Shown: positions 1-8,695, counted from the stretch's first letter. The stretch: 64,000 bases of DNA from Planococcus circulans (GCF_020023385.1 NZ_JAIQCL010000004.1:1-64000); one strand, 5' to 3'. Numbers and translations are program-made. The notes: generated by a model not told the origin, from the sequence alone.

Positions 1-40
1 AGCTTGGAAGGCTGAGGTTTTACCACTAAACTACACCCGC
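1..40 (-). tRNA. tRNA-Gly(UCC), partial
   Basis: Read on the minus strand, the gene starts GCGGGTGTAGTTTAGTGG and runs through the D arm and an anticodon loop CTTCCAA (anticodon UCC). The 3' half lies beyond the left edge. It is the most downstream visible gene of the minus-strand tRNA operon. Confidence 0.9.
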
Positions 41-66
41 ATATATTATATAGAAGAAGAAAATAA

Positions 67-143
67 TGGTGCGCCCGAGAGGACTCGAACCTCTAACCGC
101 TTGATTCGTAGTCAAGTACTCTATCCAATTGAGCTACGGGCGC
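67..143 (-). tRNA. tRNA-Arg(ACG)
   Basis: A full cloverleaf on the minus strand: acceptor GCGCCCG pairs with CGGGCGC, the anticodon loop is CTACGAA (ACG), the T arm is GTTCGAGTC, and CCA is encoded at the 3' end. Confidence 0.95.
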
Positions 144-155
144 ATTAGAGCTTTA

Positions 156-241
<86 letters not shown>

Positions 242-350
242 ATTGAATTAATTTTTAGGGACAAATTCTATTATACTGCATCTCCATTTCAATGTCAATG
301 AGAGATTAGAATTTCTAATTCATTCGTCGTTACGATTAAATAATAAATAA

Positions 351-425
351 TGGCTGGGGTACCTGGATTCGAACCAGGGCATGACGGGATCAAAACCCGT
401 TGCCTTACCGCTTGGCTATACCCCA
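351..425 (-). tRNA. tRNA-Gln(UUG)
   Basis: On the minus strand it starts TGGGGTATAGCCAAGCGG. The anticodon loop TTTTGAT gives UUG, and the T arm GGTTCGAATCC and encoded CCA are present. Confidence 0.95.
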
Positions 426-432
426 ATAAAAA

Positions 433-508
433 TGGCGGTCCCGACCGGGATCGAACCGGCGATCTCCTGCGTGACAGGCAGGCATGTTAACCGCTACACC
501 ACGGGACC
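433..508 (-). tRNA. tRNA-Asp(GUC)
   Basis: Acceptor GGTCCCG pairs with CGGGACC, the anticodon loop CTGTCAC gives GUC, and CCA is encoded. It sits 7 bases upstream of tRNA-Gln and almost touches tRNA-fMet. Confidence 0.95.
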
Positions 509-510
509 AT

Positions 511-588
<78 letters not shown>

Positions 589-598
589 ACAATAATAT

Positions 599-679
599 AG
601 ATGTTGTTTTTCATTAGAGCTACTTTACAGCCTAGATTTGTTTCGGCTACGCCGACAGCAAGTCTGGCCTGCAACATCT
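599..679 (-). other. structured spacer inside the tRNA operon
   Basis: The 192-base interval between tRNA-Glu and tRNA-fMet holds no gene, but it does hold nested inverted repeats. AGATGTTG (599-606) pairs with CAACATCT (672-679), GCCTAGATTTG (630-640) nearly pairs with CAAGTCTGGC (659-668), and CGGC (644-647) pairs with GCCG (651-654). It would be transcribed with the tRNAs. It could be a processing element or a small RNA; there is no tRNA-like cloverleaf. Confidence 0.4.
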
Positions 680-780
680 CCAAAAGCAATCATTCGTTCT
701 TCATACTTGTTGGCTCATGTGTTAGTGTACCACAGAAGTTATCCAACTATAACTTTTCAGATTAATTGCTGTTTATAAAA

Positions 781-855
781 TGGTGACCCCTACGGGATTC
801 GAACCCGTGTTACCGCCGTGAAAGGGCGGTGTCTTAACCGCTTGACCAAGGGGCC
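781..855 (-). tRNA. tRNA-Glu(UUC)
   Basis: Acceptor GGCCCCT, anticodon loop CTTTCAC (UUC), T arm GGTTCGAATCC and encoded CCA are all present. It lies 5 bases downstream of tRNA-Asn in the operon. Confidence 0.95.
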
Positions 856-860
856 ATGAT

Positions 861-935
861 TGGCTCCGAAGGTAGGACTCGAACCTACGACCATCGCATT
901 AACAGTGCGGTGCTCTACCACTGAGCTACTTCGGA
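861..935 (-). tRNA. tRNA-Asn(GUU)
   Basis: Starts TCCGAAGTAGCTCAGTGG on the minus strand. The anticodon loop CTGTTAA gives GUU, and CCA is encoded. It is the first gene of the operon, 31 bases downstream of the -10 element. Confidence 0.95.
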
Positions 936-965
936 ATAATGTTTAAGTACTTGTCGACTTTTTCT

Positions 966-994
966 ATTATAAAGAGCTCTGAGAGAATCGTCAA
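966..994 (-). promoter_or_regulatory. sigma-A promoter of the tRNA operon
   Basis: On the minus strand TTGACG (989-994) is followed after exactly 17 bases by TATAAT (966-971), a near-perfect vegetative promoter. It points into tRNA-Asn and the genes behind it, as expected for a strongly expressed stable-RNA operon. Confidence 0.85.
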
Positions 995-1060
995 TACCTT
1001 TTTCATTTATATTTGTTATTTGTTTTTCTTTATGGAATCTACAGTGAAGAATAATAATTC

Positions 1061-1096
1061 AAAAAAAGTAACTGCCCTATGTTGGACAGTTACTTT
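1061..1096 (-). terminator. terminator after sprT
   Basis: A perfect 10-bp stem, AAAGTAACTG (1065-1074) with CAGTTACTTT (1087-1096), is followed on the minus strand by a T run. It ends the tex-sprT transcript just before the tRNA promoter. Confidence 0.8.
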
Positions 1097-1108
1097 CCTT
1101 GAAGAATG

Positions 1109-1561
1109 TTATTGCGCTATTAGCTTTCCTGAGCAGCGACCACATCGGTAACGCTCTGTATTCATCCGGATCTTTCTTCTGTAATTCGTTTCGCATGCTA
1201 CACATTGATAGACATAAGACTTGGACGATCGCCGTTTCGTCTTGTTTTCAAGCGTAGAGCAAAAACGCGGCGAGCCTGTTTCCTTCAGCAATTCTCTAAA
1301 ATCCCGATCACGGTGCTTATAGCCTCTTCCTTCTATATGAAGATGGTAATGGCATAGCTCATGTTTGATGATGCCTTCAAGCTCAGCATATCCAAACTTC
1401 TCGTAGGAGCTTGGATTGATTTCGATATTATGGGATCTTAACAGGTATCTGCCTCCTGTGGTCCGCAATCTCGCATTGAAAATACCCTCATGCCGGAATG
1501 GCTTGTGAAAGCTCGTCAATGAGATTTCCTTGATGAGTCCTGTCAGTTCTTCGTTCGTCAT
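1109..1561 (-). CDS. sprT: SprT-like zinc protease-fold protein
   Basis: A 150-aa protein of the SprT family (YdcK in B. subtilis). The zinc-metallopeptidase signature HELCH lies about residues 65-69. A C-terminal zinc ribbon follows, with two CxxC pairs (CVAC and CGRC). Family members resemble the protease domain of eukaryotic Spartan, but the bacterial function is not settled. The ATG at 1559-1561 is preceded by GGGGAG at good spacing. It lies 22 bases downstream of tex, as in B. subtilis, so the two are probably cotranscribed. Proteolytic activity itself is inferred from the fold. Confidence 0.9.
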   Translation of the reverse strand: MTNEELTGLIKEISLTSFHKPFRHEGIFNARLRTTGGRYLLRSHNIEINPSSYEKFGYAELEGIIKHELCHYHLHIEGRGYKHRDRDFRELLKETGSPRFCSTLENKTKRRSSKSYVYQCVACETNYRRKIRMNTERYRCGRCSGKLIAQ

Positions 1562-1583
1562 GTTAACTCCCCTATTTTTAAAG

Positions 1584-3749
1584 TTAAAGGGTCTGCTCTT
1601 TCGGCTGGAGCATCGTCAAAGCAATACGTCCTTTGTCTTTCTCCACTTTTTCCACCCAAGCAGTGACTATGTCTCCAACTGCCACCACTTCCAGCGGATG
1701 CTTTACAAAGCCTTTTTTCAATTTCGAGATGTGCACCAAACCATCCTGCTTCACACCGATATCAACGAATGCGCCAAAATCCACTACATTGCGCACTGTT
1801 CCCTGCACTTCCATCCCTGGAAGCAGGTCTTCCATTTTCAGAATATCGTTTTTCAATAAAGGCTGCGGGAATTCGTCACGCGGATCGCGGAATGGTTTCT
1901 TCAACGCATCCAAGATATCTTTTAAGGTAATTTCTCCGACGTCCCATTTCTCACTCAGCTCTTTCAGCTCGAGCGCTTCAAGTTTTTCAGAGATACCGGC
2001 TTTTCCGACAGATTTCTTATCTTCTCCGACAAGCTTCAACAGCTTCTCGGCAATATCATAGCTCTCCGGATGAATGCCTGTTGCATCCAATGGATTTTTG
2101 CCTTCCGGAATCCGGAGGAACCCAATTGCCTGTTCATAGGTTTTCGCTCCTAAGCGCGGGATTTTCTTCAGCTGGACGCGCGACGTAAAGCGGCCATTTT
2201 CATCCCTGACCTTGATGACGTTTTCCGCAACGGTTTTACTCAAGCCTGCTACGTATTGCAATAAGGAAGAAGAGGCTGAATTGACGTTGACGCCGACCTG
2301 GTTGACGGCTGTTTCGACAACAAAAGTCAGTTGATCCGCTAATTTCTTCTGGGAAACATCGTGTTGATACTGTCCGACACCGACCGCTTTGGGATCGATT
2401 TTCACCAGTTCAGACAATGGATCCTGCAGACGGCGCGCAATTGAAGCCGCACTCCGCTCTTCAACTTTCAAGTCTGGAAATTCTGCTCGTGCAATATCGG
2501 AGGCCGAATAGACACTCGCGCCTGCTTCATTAACGATGACATAGGAAATATCCGCCGAAGTTTCCGACAGGAAGTCTGCAACAAACTGCTCGGTCTCACG
2601 AGAAGCTGTCCCATTGCCGATCGCCATGATTTCAATCGGATACTTGGATGTCAAACGCTCCATGATTTTCTTCGAGCCGGCTTGGTCTGATTTTGGCGGA
2701 TGCGGATAAATCACTGCCACTTCCAGCAACTTGCCCGTTTCATCGATGACTGCGAGTTTGCAGCCTGTCCGATATGCTGGGTCTACACCCAATACCATTT
2801 TGTTTTTCATCGGTGGCTGCAATAAAAGATTCCGCAAGTTCTCTGAGAAGATGTGAATCGCCTGGGTCTCCCCTTTTTCGCTCAGTTCAGTCCGGATTTC
2901 CCGCTCCACTGACGGTTGAATCAGCCGTTTGTAGCTGTCTTCAATTGCTTCAGCTACCACTTCGCTTGTAGAACGCGCCTGTTTCATCCATTTGTTTTTC
3001 ATCAACGTTATGATTCGGTCGTCCGGCGGATGGATGGAAACTTTCAGCACATCTTCTTTTTCTCCGCGATTGATTGCCAAAATTCGATGCGGCACGATTT
3101 TCTGGATGGCTTCTTCGTATTCATAATACATTTGGAAGACCTGTTTTTCGTCTTCGTGATTTTTCTTGGCGACGGTGGCGATTGTGCCGTCTTTTCGAGT
3201 CATATAGCGGATTTTTTCGCGGATATCCGGATCATCCGCAAATAATTCCGCCAAGATATCCTGCGCTCCTTGGATGGCTTCTTCAGCTGACGCGACACCT
3301 GCCTCTTCATTTACGAATGACTGTGCTTTACCTGCCAGTTTTTCATCGCCAGGCTCCATCAGCCAATCCGCTAACGGCTGGAGGCCTTTTTCTTTTGCGA
3401 TGGTCGCTTTGGTTCTCCGTTTTTGCTTGTATGGCCGGTATAAATCTTCAACGCGCTGCAGGACTGTGGCATTGTGAATCGCCTTTTCCAGTTCATCTGT
3501 CAGCTTTTCCTGTTCCGTTATGGAACGGATAACATCTATTTTCCGCTGCTCTAAGTTCTGAATGTATGTATACCGGTCATCGATCGCTTTAATCTGCACT
3601 TCATCCAAAGATCCGGTTGCCTCTTTACGGTAACGGGCAATAAACGGCACGGTGTTGCCATCTTCAATCAATGCGATGACTTGCGCGACCTGATTGTTTC
3701 GCACACCCGTTTCTTTAGCGATTAATGTATGAATCTGCTGCATTTCCAT
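1584..3749 (-). CDS. tex: Tex transcription accessory / S1 RNA-binding protein
   Basis: A 721-aa protein with normal Tex length and order: a helical N-terminal region, a YqgF-like nuclease-fold domain around residues 315-440, helix-hairpin-helix segments around 480-560, and an S1 domain at the C terminus (about 640-710, GTVRNVVDFGAFVDIG). Homologues bind nucleic acid and RNA polymerase and influence transcription and RNA turnover. B. subtilis YdcI occupies the same position beside ydcK and downstream of the sigB operon. The ATG has a GGGAAG ribosome site about 8 bases upstream. Confidence 0.95.
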   Translation of the reverse strand: MEMQQIHTLIAKETGVRNNQVAQVIALIEDGNTVPFIARYRKEATGSLDEVQIKAIDDRYTYIQNLEQRKIDVIRSITEQEKLTDELEKAIHNATVLQRVEDLYRPYKQKRRTKATIAKEKGLQPLADWLMEPGDEKLAGKAQSFVNEEAGVASAEEAIQGAQDILAELFADDPDIREKIRYMTRKDGTIATVAKKNHEDEKQVFQMYYEYEEAIQKIVPHRILAINRGEKEDVLKVSIHPPDDRIITLMKNKWMKQARSTSEVVAEAIEDSYKRLIQPSVEREIRTELSEKGETQAIHIFSENLRNLLLQPPMKNKMVLGVDPAYRTGCKLAVIDETGKLLEVAVIYPHPPKSDQAGSKKIMERLTSKYPIEIMAIGNGTASRETEQFVADFLSETSADISYVIVNEAGASVYSASDIARAEFPDLKVEERSAASIARRLQDPLSELVKIDPKAVGVGQYQHDVSQKKLADQLTFVVETAVNQVGVNVNSASSSLLQYVAGLSKTVAENVIKVRDENGRFTSRVQLKKIPRLGAKTYEQAIGFLRIPEGKNPLDATGIHPESYDIAEKLLKLVGEDKKSVGKAGISEKLEALELKELSEKWDVGEITLKDILDALKKPFRDPRDEFPQPLLKNDILKMEDLLPGMEVQGTVRNVVDFGAFVDIGVKQDGLVHISKLKKGFVKHPLEVVAVGDIVTAWVEKVEKDKGRIALTMLQPKEQTL

Positions 3750-3841
3750 CTAGACACTTCCCTTCAGTTCCTTTCTATTTTAACACATACAGAAAAGCGG
3801 AAGCAGCCGTGTTGATTCGACGGGCATTTACAGGAGAACAT

Positions 3842-3878
3842 AAAAAAGAAGCCTCTCTTGAAAGAGGGCTTCTTTTTT
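3842..3878 (-). terminator. terminator after the MFS gene
   Basis: The stem AAGCCTCTCTT/AAGAGGGCTT is flanked by A6 and T6, so it can work in either direction. It sits downstream of the minus-strand MFS gene and upstream of tex. Confidence 0.85.
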
Positions 3879-3955
3879 GTCGGCTATTCTATTCATTTAT
3901 TGAAATGGCCAGCTCTCACTGTAAACGAGCCGACCTTTTCCCAGTCCTTCTCTTC

Positions 3956-5203
3956 TCAAGTCTCAGTCGGAACTTCAACCAATCCCGGTTCTTTGCGCGC
4001 CGCCTTGCCTTTCAGCGTTTCAATCAATCCGAACGAAATAAGGAATGCGATCAGATAAGAAATCGGAATGACGACCATAACAGCAGTCAATCCAAAAGAG
4101 TCTGCCAGTACACCGGACAAGCCGATCGAGAAGGCCCCTACCAATTCACCGATCCCCATGATGAGCGCATTGGCCGTAGCCATGACGGCAACCGGTACAC
4201 TTTCAACCGGTATGATGCTTTGGTAAAGCGTGTTCATGGCGAGAATGATTCCACCAAACAACACCAGAACCACCAGGCTTACGGCAGATTGTGGGAAGAT
4301 GAACAAGACGAGCGGGGTCACCATCGCCATTGCCAGATAGCCAGACATTGCCGGTTTTCTGCCGATTTTATCGGAAGAATAAGGAATGAATACTTGCCAG
4401 ATGATGGTCAACAATCCAAAGAGCGAGAAGACCAAGCCCATTTGGGTATTAGATAGCAAACTCACTTGCGTCAAATAGAGTGGCAAGAATGCATTGAATG
4501 TCCACATGGCACCCATACAGAAAATACTGATGAGAATACAGATCAGGATATTGCGGTTTTTCACACTGTTATAGATAGTGCTTACATTGAAAGCAGTAAC
4601 CGCTTCAGTTTTCACGACAGCTTCAGGCGGCTTCACAAAACGAAGCATCAGCAAAGCTACTACAAAACTCGGAATACTGACAAACAGGAATGCGTAACGC
4701 CAACCAACCAATTCACCCAACTGCGTCACAACCAACGGACCAATCGCGACGCCGATGACTGCAGCTCCTGCATACACCAAACCCATATTGCGCCCCAATG
4801 TCGTCGGACGCGAAACAGAAGCCAATAGTGAAAGCGAAATCGGAAGAATAACCCCTTCACTCGCACCCAGCAAGGTACGGACAATCAACATAAACGTGTA
4901 GGTTTCTGCAAACATCGTCAAAAGCGCCAATACAGACGTGACGATCATCGCCCAGAACAAGATCGTTTTTTTATGCCCTAAGCGATCTGAGAGAATCGCA
5001 AACGTTGGAGCTGCCAGCGCAAATCCTATGGTTTGCCACATATTGATTTGACCGATTTTTGTGTTCGTCAAAGCGATGTCTTCGATGATAAAAGGCATCA
5101 GCATAGAAATTGCCTGTCTATCCAAATAAAGAAAACCCCATGCGACGAAAAAGAGCATGACCAATACAGTTTCATAACTTAACCCTTTTTTAATTTTTGC
5201 CAT
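3956..5203 (-). CDS. MFS transporter (anion:cation symporter-like)
   Basis: A 415-aa integral membrane protein with twelve predicted helices in two six-helix halves. The MFS motif A (SDRLGHKK) falls between helices 2 and 3, and the central loop is around residues 195-215. The N-terminal LDRQAIS and the overall pattern resemble the anion:cation symporter family, which carries organic acids and sugar acids; the substrate cannot be read. The ATG follows GAGGGGG. The gene stands alone between two terminators, and a cre-like site about 110 bases upstream suggests catabolite control. No B. subtilis counterpart occupies this position. Confidence 0.8.
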   Translation of the reverse strand: MAKIKKGLSYETVLVMLFFVAWGFLYLDRQAISMLMPFIIEDIALTNTKIGQINMWQTIGFALAAPTFAILSDRLGHKKTILFWAMIVTSVLALLTMFAETYTFMLIVRTLLGASEGVILPISLSLLASVSRPTTLGRNMGLVYAGAAVIGVAIGPLVVTQLGELVGWRYAFLFVSIPSFVVALLMLRFVKPPEAVVKTEAVTAFNVSTIYNSVKNRNILICILISIFCMGAMWTFNAFLPLYLTQVSLLSNTQMGLVFSLFGLLTIIWQVFIPYSSDKIGRKPAMSGYLAMAMVTPLVLFIFPQSAVSLVVLVLFGGIILAMNTLYQSIIPVESVPVAVMATANALIMGIGELVGAFSIGLSGVLADSFGLTAVMVVIPISYLIAFLISFGLIETLKGKAARKEPGLVEVPTET

Positions 5204-5313
5204 TCTGTCAACCCCCTCGATTTGTCCATTCTTTTTACTCCCACCAGCAGCTCTTTCAGCGCGCTCCCTTCGCCATCCCCTTTCAGCTCTGTTTTTGCAC
5301 TAATTGAATTGTA

Positions 5314-5331
5314 TGAGAAAGCGCTTTCAAA
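5314..5331. promoter_or_regulatory. cre-like site (CcpA operator candidate)
   Basis: TGAGAAAGCGCTTTCAAA contains the perfect palindrome GAAAGCGCTTTC (5317-5328) and fits the catabolite-responsive-element pattern. It lies in the 222-base gap upstream of the MFS gene, just downstream of a possible -10 TATAAT on the minus strand, a position typical of roadblock repression. Confidence 0.6.
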
Positions 5332-5405
5332 TTATAGAATAAATACCTTCTGATTTTTTCAGAATTTTAAATAAACTTATTCGGTTTTCATCTTCATTTT
5401 AGGCA

Positions 5406-5443
5406 AAAAAAAAAAAAGAGGCCATCTCATTTGAGAAGGCTTC
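5406..5443 (-). terminator. terminator of the sigB operon
   Basis: A stem of about 12 bp with one mismatch (AGAGGCCATCTCA/TGAGAAGGCTTC) overlaps the rsbX stop codon. On the minus strand it is followed by a run of more than ten T residues. Confidence 0.8.
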
Positions 5444-6026
5444 CTGTTATGAATGTGGCATCGTCACCTGTTTGGATAGATGCCAATATGTCGCGGTATA
5501 GTTGTTCCGGTACCGCAGCTTTTCGCATCATGGCTTTCGGATTTCTTAAATCCACTCCATCGGAATGGATCAGAAACAAATCGTCCTCCACGTATGTGTA
5601 AAGCTGAGTACGCAGTTTTTGCGGACGCCCTGATAAATAACCCATGACCGGCAACGGGTAGATGATTTCATCCGTAGCTTTACGGTACAGATAAAACCGG
5701 ATGTTGCCGACACAGCTGTATTCAAGCGTCTTTTTATTGAAATCGACTTTAAAGATAGCCACGGCAGCTCCCCGCTTCTGGAGCATTAATCCGTTAAAAC
5801 GATACATTAATTGATCGATTGTTTCATGATGGTATTCACGTAAAATTTGAGGAATGACTTGAGACGATTCACGCGCCACAGGCCCACTCCCTAATCCATC
5901 GGCTACGGAGCAAATGAAATAATCGTCCGTCAATACAGTATGGTAGCTGTCACCGGATTCATGATTTCCTTTTTTTGCTTCGTTGAAAATAAAAGCATCT
6001 ACAAAACTATGCTGAATTTTCTCCAC
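5427..6026 (-). CDS. rsbX: RsbX serine phosphatase
   Basis: A 199-aa PP2C-type phosphatase. In the SigB pathway RsbX dephosphorylates RsbS and RsbR after stress and so resets the stressosome. The PP2C metal motif is visible as VADGLGSGP and later HSDGVD. The start is GTG at 6024-6026, sharing one base with the sigB TAG stop, so the two are translationally coupled. It is the last gene of the operon, as in B. subtilis, and a terminator follows at once. Confidence 0.93.
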   Translation of the reverse strand: MEKIQHSFVDAFIFNEAKKGNHESGDSYHTVLTDDYFICSVADGLGSGPVARESSQVIPQILREYHHETIDQLMYRFNGLMLQKRGAAVAIFKVDFNKKTLEYSCVGNIRFYLYRKATDEIIYPLPVMGYLSGRPQKLRTQLYTYVEDDLFLIHSDGVDLRNPKAMMRKAAVPEQLYRDILASIQTGDDATFITGSLLK

Positions 6027-6808
6027 TACGAAACCCCACCAGCCGCTAAAATAGCTTCCTGCAATTTCTTAATGGCTTTTCTTTGCAAACGGGAAACGTG
6101 CATTTGAGAAATTCCGAGTTTATCTCCGGCTTCTTTTTGGCTCAGCTGCTCTATGTAAGTGAATTGGATGATCTGCTTTTCCCGTTCTGAAAGCACATTC
6201 ATCGCTTCAGCTACAAGCATGCGCTGATCCGCTTTCTCGTAACCATCATCTTCCTGGCCTACTACGTCAAACAATGTGACGGTACTGCCATCTGAATCCG
6301 CCTCCAAAGAGTGGTCCATTGAAAGTGCCTGATAGCTTTTGCCCATTTCCATCGCTTCCAGCACATCGTCTTCTTCGACATCCAAATATTCAGCGATTTC
6401 CCATACTTGCGGCGAACGTTGAAGCTCTGTCGTCAGCACTTCCACCGTCGCTTTAATACGGGGTCCCAATTCCTTAATGCGCCGCGGTACATGGATTGCC
6501 CATGTCTTATCGCGTAAAAAGCGTTTGATTTCACCGATGATCGTAGGCACGGCAAAAGCTTCAAAGCTACGGCCATATGAAGGGTCATAACGTCTGATTG
6601 CGCCTAAAAGCCCAAGCATGCCCACTTGCGCAATGTCCTCGTGGTAAGATTTACCATTAGAGTATTTTCGCGCAATGGACTCGACAAGACGCTTGTAATT
6701 CAACACTAGATTTGTTTGGGCTTCTTCATCTTCTGTCTTTTGATAAGCTTCAATCCACTCAAGCACCTGCTCTTTAGTAGGCTGATTAGGATGAGACTGT
6801 TTCGACAT
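6026..6808 (-). CDS. sigB: RNA polymerase sigma factor SigB
   Basis: A 260-aa sigma-70 family group 3 factor for the general stress response. Region 2 contains GLLGAIRRYDPSYGRSFEAF, region 3 follows around residues 110-180, and the region 4 helix-turn-helix ends GISQMHVSRLQRKAIKKL. I take the ATG at 6806-6808, which is preceded by AGGTGG; a longer frame reaching 6835 has no better ribosome site. The start lies inside the end of rsbW, giving translational coupling between the sigma factor and its anti-sigma kinase. Confidence 0.97.
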   Translation of the reverse strand: MSKQSHPNQPTKEQVLEWIEAYQKTEDEEAQTNLVLNYKRLVESIARKYSNGKSYHEDIAQVGMLGLLGAIRRYDPSYGRSFEAFAVPTIIGEIKRFLRDKTWAIHVPRRIKELGPRIKATVEVLTTELQRSPQVWEIAEYLDVEEDDVLEAMEMGKSYQALSMDHSLEADSDGSTVTLFDVVGQEDDGYEKADQRMLVAEAMNVLSEREKQIIQFTYIEQLSQKEAGDKLGISQMHVSRLQRKAIKKLQEAILAAGGVS

Positions 6809-7256
6809 CCTTTTCCACCTGCTCTCCTTCAACATGCTTTGTCATGAAGATTGTCACTCCTTCTTGATGATGAACTTTGACTTCATCCATCAATGTTTCA
6901 ATCAAATACAAGCCGAGACCTCCTTCACGAAGAAAAGCACCTTCTTCTTGGTCATGATAAGGGCCCACTTTTGCTTTAGTTTCTTCGAAGTTAAAGCTTT
7001 GTCCATGATCCGCTACCATAATCTCGATCTTGTCTTCATACAAGGCACAGCCAATGACAACTTCGCCTTCTTCGCCTTCTGCATAAGCATGCTGGACTGC
7101 ATTGGTCACCGCTTCACTCGAAGCAATTTTCAAATCCTCTATATCATCGAACGAAAATCCGATACGGCTGGCCAATCCTGAAATGGTGAGTCTTGCGACA
7201 CCAACGTATTGGGATTTGGCAGGAACTCTCATTTCTACATAATCGAAAGGACGCAT
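6786..7256 (-). CDS. rsbW: RsbW anti-sigma-B factor and serine kinase
   Basis: A 156-aa GHKL-fold kinase that either binds SigB or phosphorylates RsbV. The N box (SSEAVTNAVQHAY) and the ATP-lid glycines (REGGLGLYLIE) are clear. I choose ATG 7254-7256, giving MRPFDYVEM, because it aligns with the family N terminus and has GGGTGG upstream. A GTG four codons earlier (7268) is possible. The start is two bases from the rsbV stop, consistent with coupled synthesis of the switching partners. Confidence 0.95.
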   Translation of the reverse strand: MRPFDYVEMRVPAKSQYVGVARLTISGLASRIGFSFDDIEDLKIASSEAVTNAVQHAYAEGEEGEVVIGCALYEDKIEIMVADHGQSFNFEETKAKVGPYHDQEEGAFLREGGLGLYLIETLMDEVKVHHQEGVTIFMTKHVEGEQVEKDVETVSS

Positions 7257-7257
7257 A

Positions 7258-7587
7258 TCAGTTACCACCCTTCCCGACTGATTCGATATCCATAATATCT
7301 CCTAAACCTGTAATATCGAAAAGCCGTTTTAATCGCGCAGAGAGCCCTTTTAACTTTACGTGTCCGCCATTTGAATTGACCGATTTATAAAAAGCCACAA
7401 AAACTCCCAATCCTGTACTATCCATATAATTAACGTCGGAAAGATCCAACTCTGCTTTCAATCCTTGGTGATTCTGATAAGTTTCTAGTTTTTCCCGTAG
7501 GACCGGTGCAGTATGCGCATCAATTTCTCCGCGTACAAAGCCCTCAAGAATATTGTCCGATTCAGTTAAATCCACTTGAATATTCAT
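7258..7587 (-). CDS. rsbV: RsbV anti-anti-sigma factor
   Basis: A 109-aa STAS-domain protein. Unphosphorylated RsbV pulls RsbW off SigB. The phosphorylated serine is visible as Ser57 in MDSTGLG. Downstream come rsbW, sigB and rsbX. A SigB-type promoter lies in the gap between rsbU and rsbV, so rsbV-W-sigB-rsbX can be transcribed autocatalytically apart from the upstream stressosome genes. Confidence 0.96.
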   Translation of the reverse strand: MNIQVDLTESDNILEGFVRGEIDAHTAPVLREKLETYQNHQGLKAELDLSDVNYMDSTGLGVFVAFYKSVNSNGGHVKLKGLSARLKRLFDITGLGDIMDIESVGKGGN

Positions 7588-7649
7588 TGTATTTCGACAC
7601 CCCGTTTTTTAAAATTCAATCCCGCTTAAAAAAGCTGTTCTAAGCATTA

Positions 7650-7675
7650 ATACCACATTTGACCCATAGTTAAAC
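7650..7675 (-). promoter_or_regulatory. SigB-dependent promoter upstream of rsbV
   Basis: On the minus strand GTTTAA (7670-7675) is followed after 14 bases by TGGTAT (7650-7655). This is one mismatch from the SigB consensus GTTTAA-N12-15-GGGTAT. It sits in the 94-base rsbU-rsbV gap, the position of the known autoregulatory promoter in B. subtilis. Confidence 0.8.
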
Positions 7676-7681
7676 CTGCTA

Positions 7682-8683
7682 CTACACTTTTTTGTATATC
7701 ACCAAAGTAAAGTCATCTTGGAACTGCGCATTTTGCATGCGTTCAAGCTCATCATAGACATATTGCACAATGGTTTGTGCAGGCTCGTCTTTCTTCTGCT
7801 CAATCAATTCAAAAATAACCTCACGCTCGATAAAACCTTCTTCGTTCCGGCCTTCCGTCACGCCATCAGTCATCATGATCACCAGGTCGCCTTTTTCGAG
7901 ATCGACAGTATGCTCTTCATAGACAGCGGCTGGAGATACACCCAGCAGCAACCCTTTTGCAAACAGTTCGCTGAACGCTTGGTCCTTGGCACGATACAAG
8001 ATAGCCGGTTCATGCCCAGCTGATCCGTAAGTCAAGCGCGCTTGCTTGGCATCGTAATTGCCGTAGAACATGGACACGAACATCGAATCATCGACACTTT
8101 TTTCTACAATCCGATTGATGACGCTCAAGACGTCTTTCGGAAGTGCGTGGGTGCTGCTCAAGCTATCCATACCGAATTTAATCATAGACATGCAAAGAGC
8201 AGCCGGAAGGCCTTTGCCGATTACATCCGCAACCGCCACCCCGGCATAGCCATCATGATCACTGACAAAATAAATATAATCCCCGTTCATTTTTCGCGCA
8301 GGGATAGAGAGAAGGCCGATATCCAAACCTTCCAGTAGGGGTAATTTGGTTTTCAACAACGTTTCCTGAACGTTGGCAGCAAGATCCATTTCCACTTTCA
8401 GCTCTTCCTGCTGTTTCAAGAGACTTTGCCGCTCCTGAAGCGCCAAGCCATAATTGATCATCATTTCAATCAGAAAATCAAAAGAATGCCACACAACATC
8501 CGGCAACTCACCATACAGTTCTTGAATCGCCGCTTTGTGCATGCTAATGACTTCTTCAGGCGCGATATTCTCTAAAATCAGCTGCCGGCTGAAATTTTGG
8601 CCGACATACAGATTTTGTTCAGTCTGTTTTTTCATGTATTCATTTAGAATCTCTTTATACTGATTCTCAATTTCTTGAGCCAT
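7682..8683 (-). CDS. rsbU: RsbU environmental-stress phosphatase
   Basis: A 333-aa protein with an N-terminal four-helix RsbT-binding domain (about residues 1-85), a coiled-coil linker and a C-terminal PP2C/SpoIIE phosphatase domain (about 120-333; VADVIGKGLPAAL, MTDGVTEGRN). RsbT binding activates it to dephosphorylate RsbV. The start ATG follows AGGGGG. Length and domain order match B. subtilis RsbU (335 aa). Confidence 0.96.
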   Translation of the reverse strand: MAQEIENQYKEILNEYMKKQTEQNLYVGQNFSRQLILENIAPEEVISMHKAAIQELYGELPDVVWHSFDFLIEMMINYGLALQERQSLLKQQEELKVEMDLAANVQETLLKTKLPLLEGLDIGLLSIPARKMNGDYIYFVSDHDGYAGVAVADVIGKGLPAALCMSMIKFGMDSLSSTHALPKDVLSVINRIVEKSVDDSMFVSMFYGNYDAKQARLTYGSAGHEPAILYRAKDQAFSELFAKGLLLGVSPAAVYEEHTVDLEKGDLVIMMTDGVTEGRNEEGFIEREVIFELIEQKKDEPAQTIVQYVYDELERMQNAQFQDDFTLVIYKKV

Positions 8684-8695
8684 TGGGTGTTCCCC

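Noticed and set aside
589-780. An additional degenerate tRNA or T-box in the long tRNA spacer
   Set aside because: The nested repeats do not form a cloverleaf, and no T-box sequence or downstream amino-acid gene is present.
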